From: Cypionkella sp.
GTDB lineage: Bacteria; Pseudomonadota; Alphaproteobacteria; Rhodobacterales; Rhodobacteraceae
DNA length: 64,000 bases
Assembly: GCF_030652235.1 (NCBI RefSeq)
Contig: NZ_JAUSBA010000071.1
Span: forward strand, 55,115 to 119,114
Reading direction: 5' to 3'
Made by a program: the position numbers and the translations under genes. This document shows positions 1-9,701 of this stretch, in pieces. The notes beneath the pieces were generated by a model. It made no database searches, was not told the origin of the DNA, and saw nothing but the letters and a program-made list of their open reading frames with translations. Within the stretch, counting starts at the first letter, position 1, and each line of letters opens with the position of its first letter.

Positions 1-204
1 AACGCGTGCGCTGGTATCGGCAATGATCACGCCACCCTTCAAGCTGTCAAAATGGTCACGCCAATTCACCAGTTTGAAGGCCGAAATGTTATTGCGCACG
101 GTGCTTCCGCCCAATGCTTGCGCGCCCGCTTGCCCGGCCATCATAACAGCCCCTGCTGCCATCGATCCCAAAAGGAAAATCCGTCTGCTATGTGCCTGCG
201 CCAT
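1..204 (-). CDS. L,D-transpeptidase-like exported protein, N-terminal part only
   Basis: Only the first 68 codons lie in the window; the gene runs off the left edge. The reverse strand starts with an ATG at 204 and has a twin-arginine-like export signal (SRRIFLL, then a hydrophobic Ala/Met/Gly stretch ending in AGAQA). The following residues, FKLVNWRDHFDSLKGG then VIIADTSAR, resemble the mature N-terminus of alphaproteobacterial YkuD-family cell-wall transpeptidases. The catalytic domain lies outside the window, so the family call rests on this short stretch and on the related gene just downstream. No strong ribosome binding site was seen. Confidence 0.55.
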   Translation of the reverse strand, partial: MAQAHSRRIFLLGSMAAGAVMMAGQAGAQALGGSTVRNNISAFKLVNWRDHFDSLKGGVIIADTSARV

Positions 205-317
205 CCGAGTGCCCGTCTCTATTTTTGGTTTGTGCGATTCATCGCACCTTCCAGCGCTGGAACCACAAGGGGTTTGGGTTGAACTTTGCGTGAACAGACG
301 CCCGGAAGCGGCTTAGG

Positions 318-893
318 TCAGACCGCACTTTGTGCGTACAAGATCACCGGTGTGCCAACCGGCACCCTGTCATAAAGGTCTGTGATGTGATCATTCGTCA
401 GTCGCGCGCACCCGTTCGACACGGCGCTGCCGATGGTTCGGGGTTTGTTGGTGCCGTGGATGCGCAGATAGGTGTCGTGCCCGCTGTCATCAAATAGATA
501 AAGCGCCCTTGCCCCCAAGGGATTATCCTCACCACCCGGCATCCCACCGGCAAAGCGCGCATAGGCATCCGGATTGCGCCTGATCATTGCGGGTGTTGGT
601 TTCCAGCTGGGCCACTCGCGCTTCATCCCCGCCGTGAACTGGCCCGCATGATATAGCCCGGGCTTTCCCACACCAACCGTGTACCGCAGGGCCTGTGCAT
701 CAGGTAGCGTCAGGAACAGCCGAAACTCATTCGGAAAAACGTGTATGACGCCAGCCGGGAGGGACGGCGGCACATCGACAAGTGTGGGAAGGAAGTCTTC
801 AGGTAGGATGAACGGCTGCTCTTGATGCGCGGATGCAGGGCGCGTCGTAACAAGGGTTGCAGCAATGGCGGCGATGAACTCTCTGCGGTACAA
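318..893 (-). CDS. L,D-transpeptidase (YkuD domain), exported
   Basis: A 191-residue protein with an N-terminal signal (MYRREFIAAIAATLVTTRPASA) and a YkuD catalytic domain over about residues 50-188. The active-site block is visible: IHGT with His146, then IGSAVSNGCARL with the nucleophile Cys162, the family arrangement of His, Ser-x-Gly-Cys and Arg. Such enzymes make 3-3 crosslinks in peptidoglycan or attach outer-membrane proteins to it, in the periplasm. It lies downstream of nothing obvious on its strand and is followed by the partial paralogue at the left edge. A third relative is at 55387-56052, so this region carries three such genes. Confidence 0.9.
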   Translation of the reverse strand: MYRREFIAAIAATLVTTRPASAHQEQPFILPEDFLPTLVDVPPSLPAGVIHVFPNEFRLFLTLPDAQALRYTVGVGKPGLYHAGQFTAGMKREWPSWKPTPAMIRRNPDAYARFAGGMPGGEDNPLGARALYLFDDSGHDTYLRIHGTNKPRTIGSAVSNGCARLTNDHITDLYDRVPVGTPVILYAQSAV

Positions 894-1122
894 GTATAGG
901 TCGCCTTTTCATCGGGTGGTGTGTCGCCCTGGTACAGAAGCGCCATTTTTGTACCATTTGGCGAAGTGGCCACCTTCTTCAAATCACAACGCTGCGAAAG
1001 ACCATGTTTTAAGGCGGATGTGGTATTCTGAACGAAATAGCGGTCATTTCCTTGGGGATCGACCGGCCAATTCTTGCTCCCTGGGGTGCAAAGCTGCCTC
1101 GTCTCGGGAAGGTCAAACTCAG

Positions 1123-1611
1123 ATGTCACCCAAGCGGCCCATCCCTCCGGAACTTGACCTGCTGATCTTGTCTTTCCCTATGCATTTCACATGGGAGTTC
1201 CTGCAAGCACCGCTGTTTCGCAGCATGCAGGACGTTTCCCATGTGGATGGCCTCAGGATATGCCTGCAGGCAGCGTTGGGCGATATAGTCATCGCGCTGA
1301 TTGCTTTCTGGACGACGTCTTTTCTGGCCGGAACGCGCCGATGGGCTGCCCACCCCGACCGCCGTTCCATCGCAGCCTGGCTTTCGACCGGCGTCGCCAT
1401 AACCTTGGCGATTGAGTTTTACAGCACCGAAGTCACGGCCCGCTGGGCATATGGGTCTTCCATGCCACGGCTGCCGCTTATCGGAACAGGAATTGCGCCC
1501 GTGGCGCAATGGATTGTCGTCCCCATGCTGATGCTGTGGTATCTGCGCAGGCTGTCAGCAAAATCCATCTTATCAAACCCCACCGACAGGCAGGCGAACG
1601 ATGGCGTTTAG
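1123..1611 (+). CDS. small integral membrane protein, unknown function
   Basis: 162 residues starting at an ATG preceded by GGGAAGG. An in-frame upstream extension to 865 is poor in coding character and overlaps the divergent transpeptidase, so I reject it. The protein has about four hydrophobic segments (roughly residues 15-30, 50-70, 85-100 and 120-145) and conserved-looking aromatic and charged spots (HFTWEFLQAPLF, AIEFYSTEVTARWAYG). I do not recognise a named family; it resembles uncharacterised Rhodobacterales membrane proteins. Its 3' end overlaps the 3' end of the convergent histidine kinase gene by 39 bases. Confidence 0.7.
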   Translation: MSPKRPIPPELDLLILSFPMHFTWEFLQAPLFRSMQDVSHVDGLRICLQAALGDIVIALIAFWTTSFLAGTRRWAAHPDRRSIAAWLSTGVAITLAIEFYSTEVTARWAYGSSMPRLPLIGTGIAPVAQWIVVPMLMLWYLRRLSAKSILSNPTDRQANDGV

Positions 1612-2976
1612 CCCGCCGCCAGTCCGGTTGCGCAGTTGAATGGTGCCGCCATGCGCCTGAATGATGGTCCGGGCGATGGCCAGACCCAAGCCGACACCCC
1701 CGGTATCGCGGCTGCGGGACGCTTCCAGGCGAACGAAGGGTTCAAACACGGCCTCCAATTGATCCTCGGGCAAGCCCGGGCCTTTGTCTGCCACCGTGAT
1801 CACTGCGAACCCCGGTTCTTTCGTCAGGCTGACCTCTGCGCCGCCGCCGTAGCGCACCGCGTTGTCGATCAGGTTGCGCAGCGCTCGGTTCAACGCATGG
1901 GGGCGGACGGTGGCGGGCACGGGTGATGAACGGGAAAGGGTCGCGCGGTCGCCACCCGCGTCGGCCACAAGATCACCCAGCGTGGCGGAAAGATCAACGG
2001 TGGCTGCGGGTTCCGTCTTGGCAACTCCCCTCGCAAACTCCAGCGTTGCTTCGACCATGACCTGCATTTCCTCGACCAAAGCTTTCAGGCGGACGCTGTC
2101 TTCTGTTTCGTCCAGCATCTCGATCCGAAGCCGCATCGCGGTCAGCGGCGAGCGCAAATCATGGCTCAGGGCTGCCAGCATATTGGTGCGCTCGGACACG
2201 AACCGGGTCAGCCGGTCTTGCATCCTGTTGAAGGCATATGTGGTATTGCGCACCTCTGACGGGCCGGTCAAAGGCAGCGGGTTTGCGTCCAGCCCTCGCC
2301 CCAGCCGGTCGGCACCCACAGCCAGTGCGCGCATCGGACCCACAACCCGGCGGGCTGTTGCCCATGCCACCAAAACCACGGCCAGCACCATCAAGATCAG
2401 CGGCAAAAGGGCTTGCGGTGACAGTTGCAGGCCAGGCCGGATGAACATCGTGCGCACATTCAGCCAATCGCCCCCGGCCAGCCGGATGGAAAGCGTCATC
2501 TCGATAGGCTCAGCGTGCGCCGCCATCATCGCCTGGTGCATGGGTCGCATGGCCGTCGGAACATTGTCGGGCACGGCAAATGGGGTCACGGCAAGGGCAT
2601 GGATATCCGCCAAAACTTCGCGGTTGGGTTGGCCGAGGATCTGCCGGATCTGATCCAGAAACGGGGCGGCATCCACGCTGTTGTGCGGCGCCGTCGGACC
2701 GGGCCCCACTTCGAACCGCGCCAGCGGCGAATCCGCCGCTCGCAGGATCTCTGCCCGCAGATCGGCAGGTGCGTCGTCCAGCAGCAACGCCACGTTTGCC
2801 GCCCGTCCTGCGGCTTCCAGCCCAAGGGCTGCGCGCACCGCGCGGTTGCGTTCGTCGGTCAGCAGGATCAGGCCAAGGCCCTGCGTGATGGCAAGCGCCA
2901 GCAGCAGCATGGCCAGCAACTGGCCCCCCACGGACTGGGGCAACACCCGGTCCAGAAAGCTGCGCTTCGGGGTCAC
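1573..2976 (-). CDS. sensor histidine kinase (EnvZ/QseC-like)
   Basis: 467 residues. TM1 is near residues 15-40, a periplasmic sensor segment follows to about 185, TM2 is near 188-207, then a HAMP-like linker. The dimerisation box is ALSHDLRSPLTAMR with phospho-acceptor His272. The ATPase domain shows the N box (RNLIDNAVRYG, about 367-377), the G1 box DKGPGLP and the G2 box GVGLGLAI. The start ATG overlaps the stop of the response regulator gene (bases 2973-2976), so the pair is cotranscribed. The periplasmic domain has no motif that identifies its ligand. The setting, divergent from a Met-rich EF-hand protein and followed by a CueR-type gene, makes metal stress a reasonable but unproven guess. 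Confidence 0.93.
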   Translation of the reverse strand: MTPKRSFLDRVLPQSVGGQLLAMLLLALAITQGLGLILLTDERNRAVRAALGLEAAGRAANVALLLDDAPADLRAEILRAADSPLARFEVGPGPTAPHNSVDAAPFLDQIRQILGQPNREVLADIHALAVTPFAVPDNVPTAMRPMHQAMMAAHAEPIEMTLSIRLAGGDWLNVRTMFIRPGLQLSPQALLPLILMVLAVVLVAWATARRVVGPMRALAVGADRLGRGLDANPLPLTGPSEVRNTTYAFNRMQDRLTRFVSERTNMLAALSHDLRSPLTAMRLRIEMLDETEDSVRLKALVEEMQVMVEATLEFARGVAKTEPAATVDLSATLGDLVADAGGDRATLSRSSPVPATVRPHALNRALRNLIDNAVRYGGGAEVSLTKEPGFAVITVADKGPGLPEDQLEAVFEPFVRLEASRSRDTGGVGLGLAIARTIIQAHGGTIQLRNRTGGGLNAIVRLPVGGV

Positions 2977-3698
2977 GGCAATTCCCTCACATCGGCGGCC
3001 AGGCTGTAGCCGCCGCCCCAGACCGTGGCAATCAGCGCAGGCTTCGCCGGGTCCGCCTCGATCTTGCGGCGCAACCGGCTGATCTGGTTGTCGATGGTGC
3101 GGTCGAACACCTGTGCCGCTCGGCCCGAGGTCAGGTCCAGCAACTGATCGCGGCTAAGCACAAAGCGCGGGCGTTCCAGAAACACCGTCAACAGGCGGAA
3201 TTCGGCGGTGGTCCGGGCGACTTCAGTGCCATCTGCATCGGTCAGCGTCCGTCGATCCGAGTCCAGCACCCAACGGTCGAACGCCAGCCGATGCCCAGCA
3301 AATGTACCACCTGTCACCTCGACCCGATCCGACCGGCGCAGGATCGCCTTGATCCGGGCCAGAAGTTCGCGCGGGTTGAAGGGCTTCGGCAGATAGTCAT
3401 CGGCCCCGACCTCAAGCCCGACGATGCGGTCGGTTTCATCGCCAAGGGCTGTCAGCATCAGGATCGGCATGGAGCCTGCGGCGCGCAGGCGGCGACAGAC
3501 GGAAAGCCCGTCTTCACCCGGCATCATAACGTCCAGCACGATCAGATCAAACTGACCGACCTTCAAAGCCGCATCCATCCCAATGGCATTTGCGGCGGAG
3601 GTCGCGCGCATGCCGTTCTTCTCCAGATACTTCGCCAGCGCATCGCGAATCTCGCGGTGGTCGTCGACGATCAGGATATGGGGCGGATTGCTTGTCAT
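2973..3698 (-). CDS. OmpR-family response regulator
   Basis: 241 residues from the ATG at 3698, which has AGGAG six bases upstream; a longer frame to 3818 lacks a good site and gives an unlikely N-terminus. The receiver domain (1-120) shows the acidic pair Asp12/Asp13, phospho-acceptor Asp56 in DLIVLDVMMPGEDG, and Lys105 in YLPKPFNPRELL. The C-terminal winged helix (about 135-235) ends in DRTIDNQISRLRRKIE and VWGGGYSL, typical of OmpR/PhoB DNA-binding domains. It forms an operon with the downstream kinase and is divergent from the EF-hand gene at 3879, a likely target. Confidence 0.94.
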   Translation of the reverse strand: MTSNPPHILIVDDHREIRDALAKYLEKNGMRATSAANAIGMDAALKVGQFDLIVLDVMMPGEDGLSVCRRLRAAGSMPILMLTALGDETDRIVGLEVGADDYLPKPFNPRELLARIKAILRRSDRVEVTGGTFAGHRLAFDRWVLDSDRRTLTDADGTEVARTTAEFRLLTVFLERPRFVLSRDQLLDLTSGRAAQVFDRTIDNQISRLRRKIEADPAKPALIATVWGGGYSLAADVRELP

Positions 3699-3878
3699 TA
3701 TCTCTCCTGACCTGCACCCTAACCGATCGCGTCGCCCCTGCGCGCAGGCGTTTGTCGCAAACCGTCGCAGGACCCGCCCTTGCGACAGATTGATACAAAA
3801 GACCAGTCCGGCTGACAAACCTGTGGGACATCTGGCTCCCAGATTGATCTCATCGCAATTCCGATCAGGAGAGTCAGA

Positions 3879-4289
3879 ATGAAACGTTCAACCAAATTCG
3901 TCCTTGCAGCCGTTGCAGGCCTTGGTGTGGCCGCCGTTGCCGTGCCGGTCATCGCCCAGCAAGCGCAGATGCAGCATGGCGGGTTGATGGGGGATGGCAT
4001 GGGGATGATGGGCGATGGCATGGGGATGATGGGCATGATGGGTGGCGCCCAAAGCTATGCCATGGCGACCTTCGACACCAACAAGGACGGCACGCTCAGC
4101 CCCGAAGAAATGACGGCAGGGATAAAGGCCGAACTCAAGACCTATGACATCGACGCCAACGGCACGCTGTCACTGGAAGAATTCGCCGTGATGCACGCGG
4201 TCCATACGCGGCCAATGACCGTGCGCGCCTTCCAGATGCATGATGCCGATGATGGTAACTTCCGACATGGATGTCCTCTCCTTCTGTGA
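3879..4289 (+). CDS. secreted EF-hand, Met/Gly-rich protein; C-terminus probably truncated
   Basis: 136 residues with a signal peptide (to AQQ, about residue 28), a repeat-like Met/Gly stretch (MGDGMGMMGDGMGMMG) and two EF-hand loops, DTNKDGTLSPEE and DIDANGTLSLEE. It is a clear paralogue of the protein at 12901-13359 up to VRAFQMHD. There the paralogue carries a third calcium-type loop and a Met-rich tail, whereas this one breaks after HDADDG into an unrelated short tail (NFRHGCPLLL). I read that as a deletion or frameshift that removed the third loop. The Met clusters could bind Cu(I); EF-hands normally bind Ca(II). The start has AGGAG upstream. Confidence 0.75.
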   Translation: MKRSTKFVLAAVAGLGVAAVAVPVIAQQAQMQHGGLMGDGMGMMGDGMGMMGMMGGAQSYAMATFDTNKDGTLSPEEMTAGIKAELKTYDIDANGTLSLEEFAVMHAVHTRPMTVRAFQMHDADDGNFRHGCPLLL

Positions 4290-4393
4290 TGGCTTCAACA
4301 ATCATCACATTGGCACATTGCGATGCCGTCAGGAGGGGGCATCCACGCCATCAACAGAGCCCTTTCAGCCCACCAAAGCGTAAGGAGCACGCC

Positions 4394-4834
4394 ATGAACA
4401 TCGGCGAAGCCGCCAAAGCATCGGGCGTATCGGCCAAGATGATCCGCTACTACGAACAGACCGGCCTGATCCCCGAAGCGGGGCGCAGCGCTTCAGGTTA
4501 CCGGACCTACACGACCGCCGAGGTGCAGATGCTGCGCTTTGTCCGCCGCGCGCGGGATCTGGGCTTCACGGTCGAGCGGATTGCCGAACTTCTGGCCCTC
4601 TGGCGCGACCGGTCCCGCCACAGCGCGGGTGTAAAGCGGCTCGCGCTGTCGCAGGGCGACGGCCTGCGGCGGAAGATTCGCGAAATGGAGGACATGGTGG
4701 CTACCCTTGAACACCTCGCCCACGGCTGCAACGGCGATCACCGCCCCGACTGCCCGATCCTTGTGGATCTGGAAGGCGACGCATCGGTCGTCTCGAAAGT
4801 CAGCCATACCGGGCAGAACTTCGGGCGTCATTGA
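4394..4834 (+). CDS. cueR: MerR-family Cu(I)-responsive regulator (CueR/HmrR type)
   Basis: 146 residues from an ATG with AAGGAG upstream; the longer frame from 4271 is rejected. The N-terminal winged helix-turn-helix (MNIGEAAKASGVSAKMIRYYE) is followed by a dimerisation helix and a metal loop, CNGDHRPDC, with Cys112 and Cys120. That C-x7-C spacing and numbering match the Cu(I)-binding cysteines of E. coli CueR, as opposed to the Zn or Hg sensors of the family. The protein would twist promoters with a 19-base spacer to activate copper genes. A fitting promoter is at 42434-42464, upstream of a CopA-type ATPase. Confidence 0.93.
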   Translation: MNIGEAAKASGVSAKMIRYYEQTGLIPEAGRSASGYRTYTTAEVQMLRFVRRARDLGFTVERIAELLALWRDRSRHSAGVKRLALSQGDGLRRKIREMEDMVATLEHLAHGCNGDHRPDCPILVDLEGDASVVSKVSHTGQNFGRH

Positions 4835-4940
4835 TTGACGTCGGAGGTCCCCGCAATGACGGCACCGCTGACTTGCGCCAGATCAGTGACACGCCGCCGA
4901 TCATGGCGCTTTGGTGATCCATCTTGGTTTGGAGGTGCAG

Positions 4941-6197
4941 ATGCCGGAAATCGACCCTTTCTTTCGCCTTGCCGTGGCTCTGGCCATAGGTTTGATGGTG
5001 GGGATCGAACGGGGCTGGCAGTCGCGGGAGGCCGAAGACGGCGCGCGGGCGGCGGGGCTGCGCACCTTTGGTCTTTCCGGCCTGTTGGGCGGGATCAGCG
5101 GCGCGCTGACCACCCAGCTCGGTCCACAAATCGTGGGCATCGCCTTTCTGGCCTTCACCGCCGCCTTTGGCGCGTTCAGCTGGCTGGAGGCCAGGACCAA
5201 AGGCACGGCCAGCGCCACCTCGATGATCGCCGGGATGCTGACCTTTCTTCTGGGGGCCATGGCAACGGTCGGTGATATCACCGTTGCCATCGCGGCGGCA
5301 GTCAGCATGACCGTCCTGCTGGCGCTGCGTCTGCAACTGCATTCTTGGTTGGCCGCGATCACATGGGTGGAAATCCGTGCCGGGCTGATCCTGATGGTGA
5401 TGTCATTCCTGCTGCTGCCGCTGTTGCCGAACCGGGCGATTGACCCCTGGGGCGCGGTCAACCTGCGCGAGGTCTGGCTTCTGGCCATCATGCTGGCGCT
5501 GATTTCCTTCGCAGGCTATGTCGCGGTCCGACTGTTTGGCGACCGGCTGGGGATCATTGTGGCTGCGGCGGCGGGCGGGCTTGCCTCCTCGACCGCCGCC
5601 ACGCTGACCTTTGCCCGGCTGGCGCGGGAACAACCGGGGACGGTCAACCTGCTGGTGGGAGGCATCCTGATCAGCGGGGCAGTGATGCCGCTGCGCGTGG
5701 CTGCGATTGCCTCGATGCTGAATCCGGCGCTGCTGCGTCCGCTGGTGGTGCCACTGGCCACGGGGTCGGTCATGCTGGGGGCGATTGCCGGACTGTTCGT
5801 GTTCGGCATGCACGGCAAACCTGCCGATCATCCGGCCCCCCGGCTTGCCATCGCGAACCCGCTGGTCGTGGGCACTTCGCTTGCACTTTCCTGCATTATC
5901 GTTGGGGTGATGCTGGCGGCAGAGTTCATGCGACAGGTCTGGGGCGATGCAGGGGTGCTGGCGGTGGCGGCCCTGTCGGGCATCGCGGATGTCGATGCCA
6001 TCACTCTGTCCATGGCGCGCATGGATATGACGGTGCCGCTTGCCACACAGGCGATCTTGCTGGCGGTGGCGGTCAACACGACATCAAAGGCCACCATGGC
6101 TGCTTGGGTCGGTGGGCTGGCGGTGGGCCTGCGCGTCGGGCTTGCCAGTGCTGCGGCCCTGACAGCGGCGGGTGCGGCATATTTCTGGCTCGGCTGA
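4941..6197 (+). CDS. MgtC/SapB-DUF4010 family membrane protein
   Basis: 418 residues from an ATG with GGAGG seven bases upstream; the frame opens 30 bases earlier but without a site. The N-terminal third carries the MgtC-like signature (FFRLAVALAIGLMVGIERGWQSRE, then GLRTFGLSGLLGG). The remainder is the DUF4010 part with GGLASSTAATLTFARLA and LSGIADVDAITLSMA. About eleven to twelve membrane segments are visible. Its function is unknown; the family is often described as a putative Mg transport or acid-stress protein. It follows cueR by about 100 bases and may be read with it. Confidence 0.88.
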   Translation: MPEIDPFFRLAVALAIGLMVGIERGWQSREAEDGARAAGLRTFGLSGLLGGISGALTTQLGPQIVGIAFLAFTAAFGAFSWLEARTKGTASATSMIAGMLTFLLGAMATVGDITVAIAAAVSMTVLLALRLQLHSWLAAITWVEIRAGLILMVMSFLLLPLLPNRAIDPWGAVNLREVWLLAIMLALISFAGYVAVRLFGDRLGIIVAAAAGGLASSTAATLTFARLAREQPGTVNLLVGGILISGAVMPLRVAAIASMLNPALLRPLVVPLATGSVMLGAIAGLFVFGMHGKPADHPAPRLAIANPLVVGTSLALSCIIVGVMLAAEFMRQVWGDAGVLAVAALSGIADVDAITLSMARMDMTVPLATQAILLAVAVNTTSKATMAAWVGGLAVGLRVGLASAAALTAAGAAYFWLG

Positions 6198-6307
6198 GCA
6201 GATTTGGCCATTGCAGCAGCAGTATTTTCAGGCCATCGCCGATTGGCTCTGTGCGGCCGCGGTTTCAAGTTGGGAATTTCGCCATCGGCCTGAGAGTGGC
6301 GGAAGTA

Positions 6308-8731
6308 TCAGGTCGCACCCGGTCGCGTCGTCTTCGGCTCGCTGCGCCACGCCCAGTCGCGGATTTCCGGCATATCCTGGCCGTGTGCTCGAATGTAAGC
6401 ATGATGCGCGATCAGCTTGGCCTGCATGAGCTGTTTCAACCCGCTGCCCGGCCCCTGCGCTGCGGGAACCCGCTCCAGCACATCGAGCACCAGATGGTAC
6501 CTGTCCAGTCCGTTCAGCACCGTCATGTCAAACGGCGTCGTGGTCGTGCCTTCCTCATTATAGCCGCGCACATGCAGATTGGCATGGTTGGTGCGGCGAT
6601 AGGTCAGCCGGTGGATTGTCCAAGGATAGCCATGATAGGCAAAAATCACCGGTCTGTCGGTGGTGAACAGCGCATCGAACGCAGCATCCGACAGGCCATG
6701 CGGATGGACCGCCTTTGGCTGCAACGCCATCAGGTCGACCACATTGACCACCCGGATGTTCAGCCCCGGCAGATGTTCGCGCAGGATGCTGACGGCTGCC
6801 AAAACCTCCAGCGTCGGCACGTCGCCCGCACAGGCCATCACCACATCGGGCTCGCCCCCTGCCGGATGCGATGCCCAGTCCCAGATGCCGACGCCAGCCC
6901 GGCAATGCACCACCGCCTGTTCCACAGAAAGCCATTGCCACAGGGGCGGCTTGCCCGCGACGATGATGTTGATCCGGTCCCAGGTCCGCAGCACATGGTC
7001 GGTCACACAAAGCAGGGTATTGGCGTCGGGCGGCAGGTAAACCCGCACGATGTCCGCCTTTTTGTTCAGCGCCACATCGATGAACCCGGGGTCCTGATGG
7101 CTGAAACCGTTGTGATCCTGATGCCAGACATGGCTGGTCAACAGATAGTTCAACGATGAAATCGGCCGCCGCCAGGGAATTGCGCGACTTGCATCCAGCC
7201 ATTTCGCATGCTGGTTGAACATGGAATCGACGATGTGGATGAAGGCCTCGTAACAGGAAAACAACCCGTGCCGTCCGGTCAGCAGATAGCCCTCGAGCCA
7301 GCCCTGACAAGTATGCTCGGACAGGATCTCCAGCACCCTTCCGTTGCGGCCAAGCTGCATATCTTCGGGCAGGATGGTCTCCATCCAGGCCCGGTCGGTG
7401 ACCTTGAACACATCCTGCAACCGGTTCGAGGTGGTCTCGTCCGGGCCGACAATGCGAAAATTGCGCGCCTCGGCATTGGTCTGCAGCACCGCGCGCAGAA
7501 AATCACCCATCACCCGCGTCGCTTCGGCCTTCACCACGCCCGGTTGCGGCACCGCGACCGCACGCTGGCGCAAATCGGGCATGTCGAGCGCCCGGCGCAG
7601 TGCGCCGCCATTTGCATGCGGATTGTCGCTCATCCGGCGTTGTCCCGTCGGCGTGGTGGCACGGATCGCGGCCACCGGCGCGCCGTCGGCATCAAACAAC
7701 TCTTCGGGGCGGTAGCTGCGCAGCCACGCCTCCAGCAGCGCCAGATGCTCGGGGTTGTCGGCCAGACCCGACAGCGGCACCTGATGCGACCGCCAGAAGC
7801 CTTCGGTTTTCAACCCGTCCACCTCCTTCGGCCCGGTCCAGCCCTTTGGGGTGCGCAGAATGATCACCGGCCATGTCGGGCGCGGTGTCATCGCTGCCGG
7901 ATCGGCACGGGCGGCACTCTGGATCGCCCTGATCCGCTGCATCGCATGGTCCAGTGCCGCAGCCATCCGGGCGTGCATGATCGCGGGCTCATCGCCTTCG
8001 ACAAAGATCGGCTCAAAGCCGTAGCCGACGAACAGCGCCTGCAATTCCGCCTGCGGGATCCGCCCCAGAATGGTGGGATTGGCAATCTTGTAGCCATTCA
8101 GATGTAGGATCGGCAGCACCGCCCCGTCATGCACCGGACTGAGGAACTTGTTGGAATGCCAGGCGGCAGCCAGCGGCCCGGTCTCGGCCTCGCCATCGCC
8201 GACCACACAGGCCACGATCAGATCGGGATTGTCAAAGGCGGCCCCGTAGGCATGCGACAGCGCATAGCCCAACTCGCCGCCTTCATGGATCGATCCCGGC
8301 ACATCCGGGGCGGCATGGCTCGGGATGCCGCCCGGAAACGAGAACTGCCGGAACAGCCGCTGCATCCCCTGCGCGTCGCGCGGGATTTCGGGATTCAACT
8401 CGCTATAGGTGCCTTCCAGCCAAGTATTCGCCACCATCGCCGGACCACCATGCCCCGGCCCGCAGACATAGATCACGTTCGCATCCTGCAACCGGATGAT
8501 TCGGTTCAGATGCGCATAGATAAAGCTGAGGCCCGGCGATGTGCCCCAATGCCCAAGCAGACGCGGCTTGACGTGCTCGATCCGCAACGGTTCGCGCAGC
8601 AGCGGATTGTCGAGCAAGTAAATCTGTCCCACCGTCAGGTAGTTTGCCGCGCGCCAGTAGGCATCAATGTGCCGCAGATCGGGTTGCGGAAACTGGCTCA
8701 AATCGGTCGGCGCAGTAAGGCCATCTTCCAT
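6308..8731 (-). CDS. xfp: phosphoketolase (xylulose-5-phosphate/fructose-6-phosphate)
   Basis: 807 residues from the ATG at 8731, which has GAGGAC upstream; the frame extends to 8812 but known phosphoketolases begin close to this Met. Thiamine-diphosphate enzyme hallmarks are plain: [43 protein letters not shown] (cofactor and Mg binding), HLNGYKI, and the C-terminal [25 protein letters not shown] typical of the family. It splits xylulose 5-P or fructose 6-P with phosphate to give acetyl phosphate, in the cytoplasm. No acetate kinase gene adjoins it. It is divergent from the gene at 8976, with 244 bases between that show no clear operator. Confidence 0.96.
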   Translation of the reverse strand: MEDGLTAPTDLSQFPQPDLRHIDAYWRAANYLTVGQIYLLDNPLLREPLRIEHVKPRLLGHWGTSPGLSFIYAHLNRIIRLQDANVIYVCGPGHGGPAMVANTWLEGTYSELNPEIPRDAQGMQRLFRQFSFPGGIPSHAAPDVPGSIHEGGELGYALSHAYGAAFDNPDLIVACVVGDGEAETGPLAAAWHSNKFLSPVHDGAVLPILHLNGYKIANPTILGRIPQAELQALFVGYGFEPIFVEGDEPAIMHARMAAALDHAMQRIRAIQSAARADPAAMTPRPTWPVIILRTPKGWTGPKEVDGLKTEGFWRSHQVPLSGLADNPEHLALLEAWLRSYRPEELFDADGAPVAAIRATTPTGQRRMSDNPHANGGALRRALDMPDLRQRAVAVPQPGVVKAEATRVMGDFLRAVLQTNAEARNFRIVGPDETTSNRLQDVFKVTDRAWMETILPEDMQLGRNGRVLEILSEHTCQGWLEGYLLTGRHGLFSCYEAFIHIVDSMFNQHAKWLDASRAIPWRRPISSLNYLLTSHVWHQDHNGFSHQDPGFIDVALNKKADIVRVYLPPDANTLLCVTDHVLRTWDRINIIVAGKPPLWQWLSVEQAVVHCRAGVGIWDWASHPAGGEPDVVMACAGDVPTLEVLAAVSILREHLPGLNIRVVNVVDLMALQPKAVHPHGLSDAAFDALFTTDRPVIFAYHGYPWTIHRLTYRRTNHANLHVRGYNEEGTTTTPFDMTVLNGLDRYHLVLDVLERVPAAQGPGSGLKQLMQAKLIAHHAYIRAHGQDMPEIRDWAWRSEPKTTRPGAT

Positions 8732-8975
8732 GTACCAGTCCTCTTTGAACGCAACGAGAGTCAGATTCCCGTGCTCAACCGCCCGCGCAGAGTGCACGAC
8801 CTTCTCTTTCAAACGCCTGGCCCGCTCTGCGGTTCCAGATCAATGTCGTACACAGCGGGATGGCTCCACAGCCCTCGTTTCTGGATAACACGACCAGCAG
8901 CTTTGTTTCGGCGCTCGAAATGCCCATATCCGTTTTGAAATCACACTTCACGCCACCCGAAGGATCGTATACCCG

Positions 8976-9701
8976 ATGACATCGCCGCGCGACCTTTCTG
9001 TAGCCTCTTACAATATCCACAAAGGCATTGGCACCGATCGGCGGCGCGATCTGGCGCGGACCGTGGCGGTGATTTCCGAGATCGGCGCCGATATTCTGGC
9101 CCTGCAGGAGGCGGATACACGCTTTGGCACGCGCACCGGCCTGCTTGATCTGGAGCGTATCCGCCGCGATCTGGGGCTGATCGCGGTGCCGCTGGACGGC
9201 GTCGGCGACGCGCATGGCTGGCATGGTAACCTGCTGTTGGTCCGCAATGCGCTGGTGCATGAGGTCCACCAATTGATCCTGCCGGGGTTCGAGCCGCGCG
9301 GCGCTTTGGTGACGGATATGCTGATCGACGGGCAGCCGTTGCGGGTGGTCAACGCCCATCTGGGGCTGTTGCCCGGCTCGCGGGCCGCACAGGCGCGCGC
9401 GCTGCTGGACAAGCTTGGGAGCCTGGAGGCGCGGCCAACCCTGCTGATGGGCGATCTGAATGAATGGCGTGGCAAAAGCGCGGCGCTGAAAACTCTGGGT
9501 GAGCAGTTCATGATCGGGCATCTGCGCCCAAGTTTCCCTTCGCGCTATCCGCTGCTAGCTCTCGACCGGATGATGACCTGCACCCAAGGCGAACTTCTGG
9601 ATATAGCCACGCATGACAGCCCGCTGGCCCGACGCGCCTCTGACCATCTGCCGATTACTGCCAAGCTGCGGCTGGTACCGCAAACCGCAGCGAGCGTGTG
9701 A
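8976..9701 (+). CDS. endonuclease/exonuclease/phosphatase family protein
   Basis: 241 residues. The fold's motifs appear in order: VASYNIHKGIG, ALQEAD (metal-binding Glu), NAHLGLLPGSR, LLMGDLNEWRG (catalytic Asp-x-Asn) and a closing ASDHLPI (Asp-His). The family includes nucleases and phosphodiesterases acting on lipids, and the substrate cannot be read from the sequence. The stop codon overlaps the start of the next gene, which encodes a phospholipase-D-type protein. That pairing is common in bacteria and suggests a phospholipid-related role. Confidence 0.88.
   Translation: MTSPRDLSVASYNIHKGIGTDRRRDLARTVAVISEIGADILALQEADTRFGTRTGLLDLERIRRDLGLIAVPLDGVGDAHGWHGNLLLVRNALVHEVHQLILPGFEPRGALVTDMLIDGQPLRVVNAHLGLLPGSRAAQARALLDKLGSLEARPTLLMGDLNEWRGKSAALKTLGEQFMIGHLRPSFPSRYPLLALDRMMTCTQGELLDIATHDSPLARRASDHLPITAKLRLVPQTAASV

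Noticed and set aside
865..1122. N-terminal extension of the membrane protein at 1123
   Set aside because: Composition is unlike coding sequence here, it overlaps the divergent transpeptidase start, and a good ribosome binding site supports the ATG at 1123.
1081..1122. Reverse-strand TTGACCTTCC resembling a CueR half-site
   Set aside because: No matching GGAAG arm or -10 at the right distance.
3971..4040. Tandem GGGGATGATGGGC-like repeats considered as a structural element
   Set aside because: They encode the Met/Gly repeat of the EF-hand protein.
8732..8975. Possible regulatory site upstream of phosphoketolase (CCAGATCAATG)
   Set aside because: Only one FNR half-site, with no second arm at the correct spacing.
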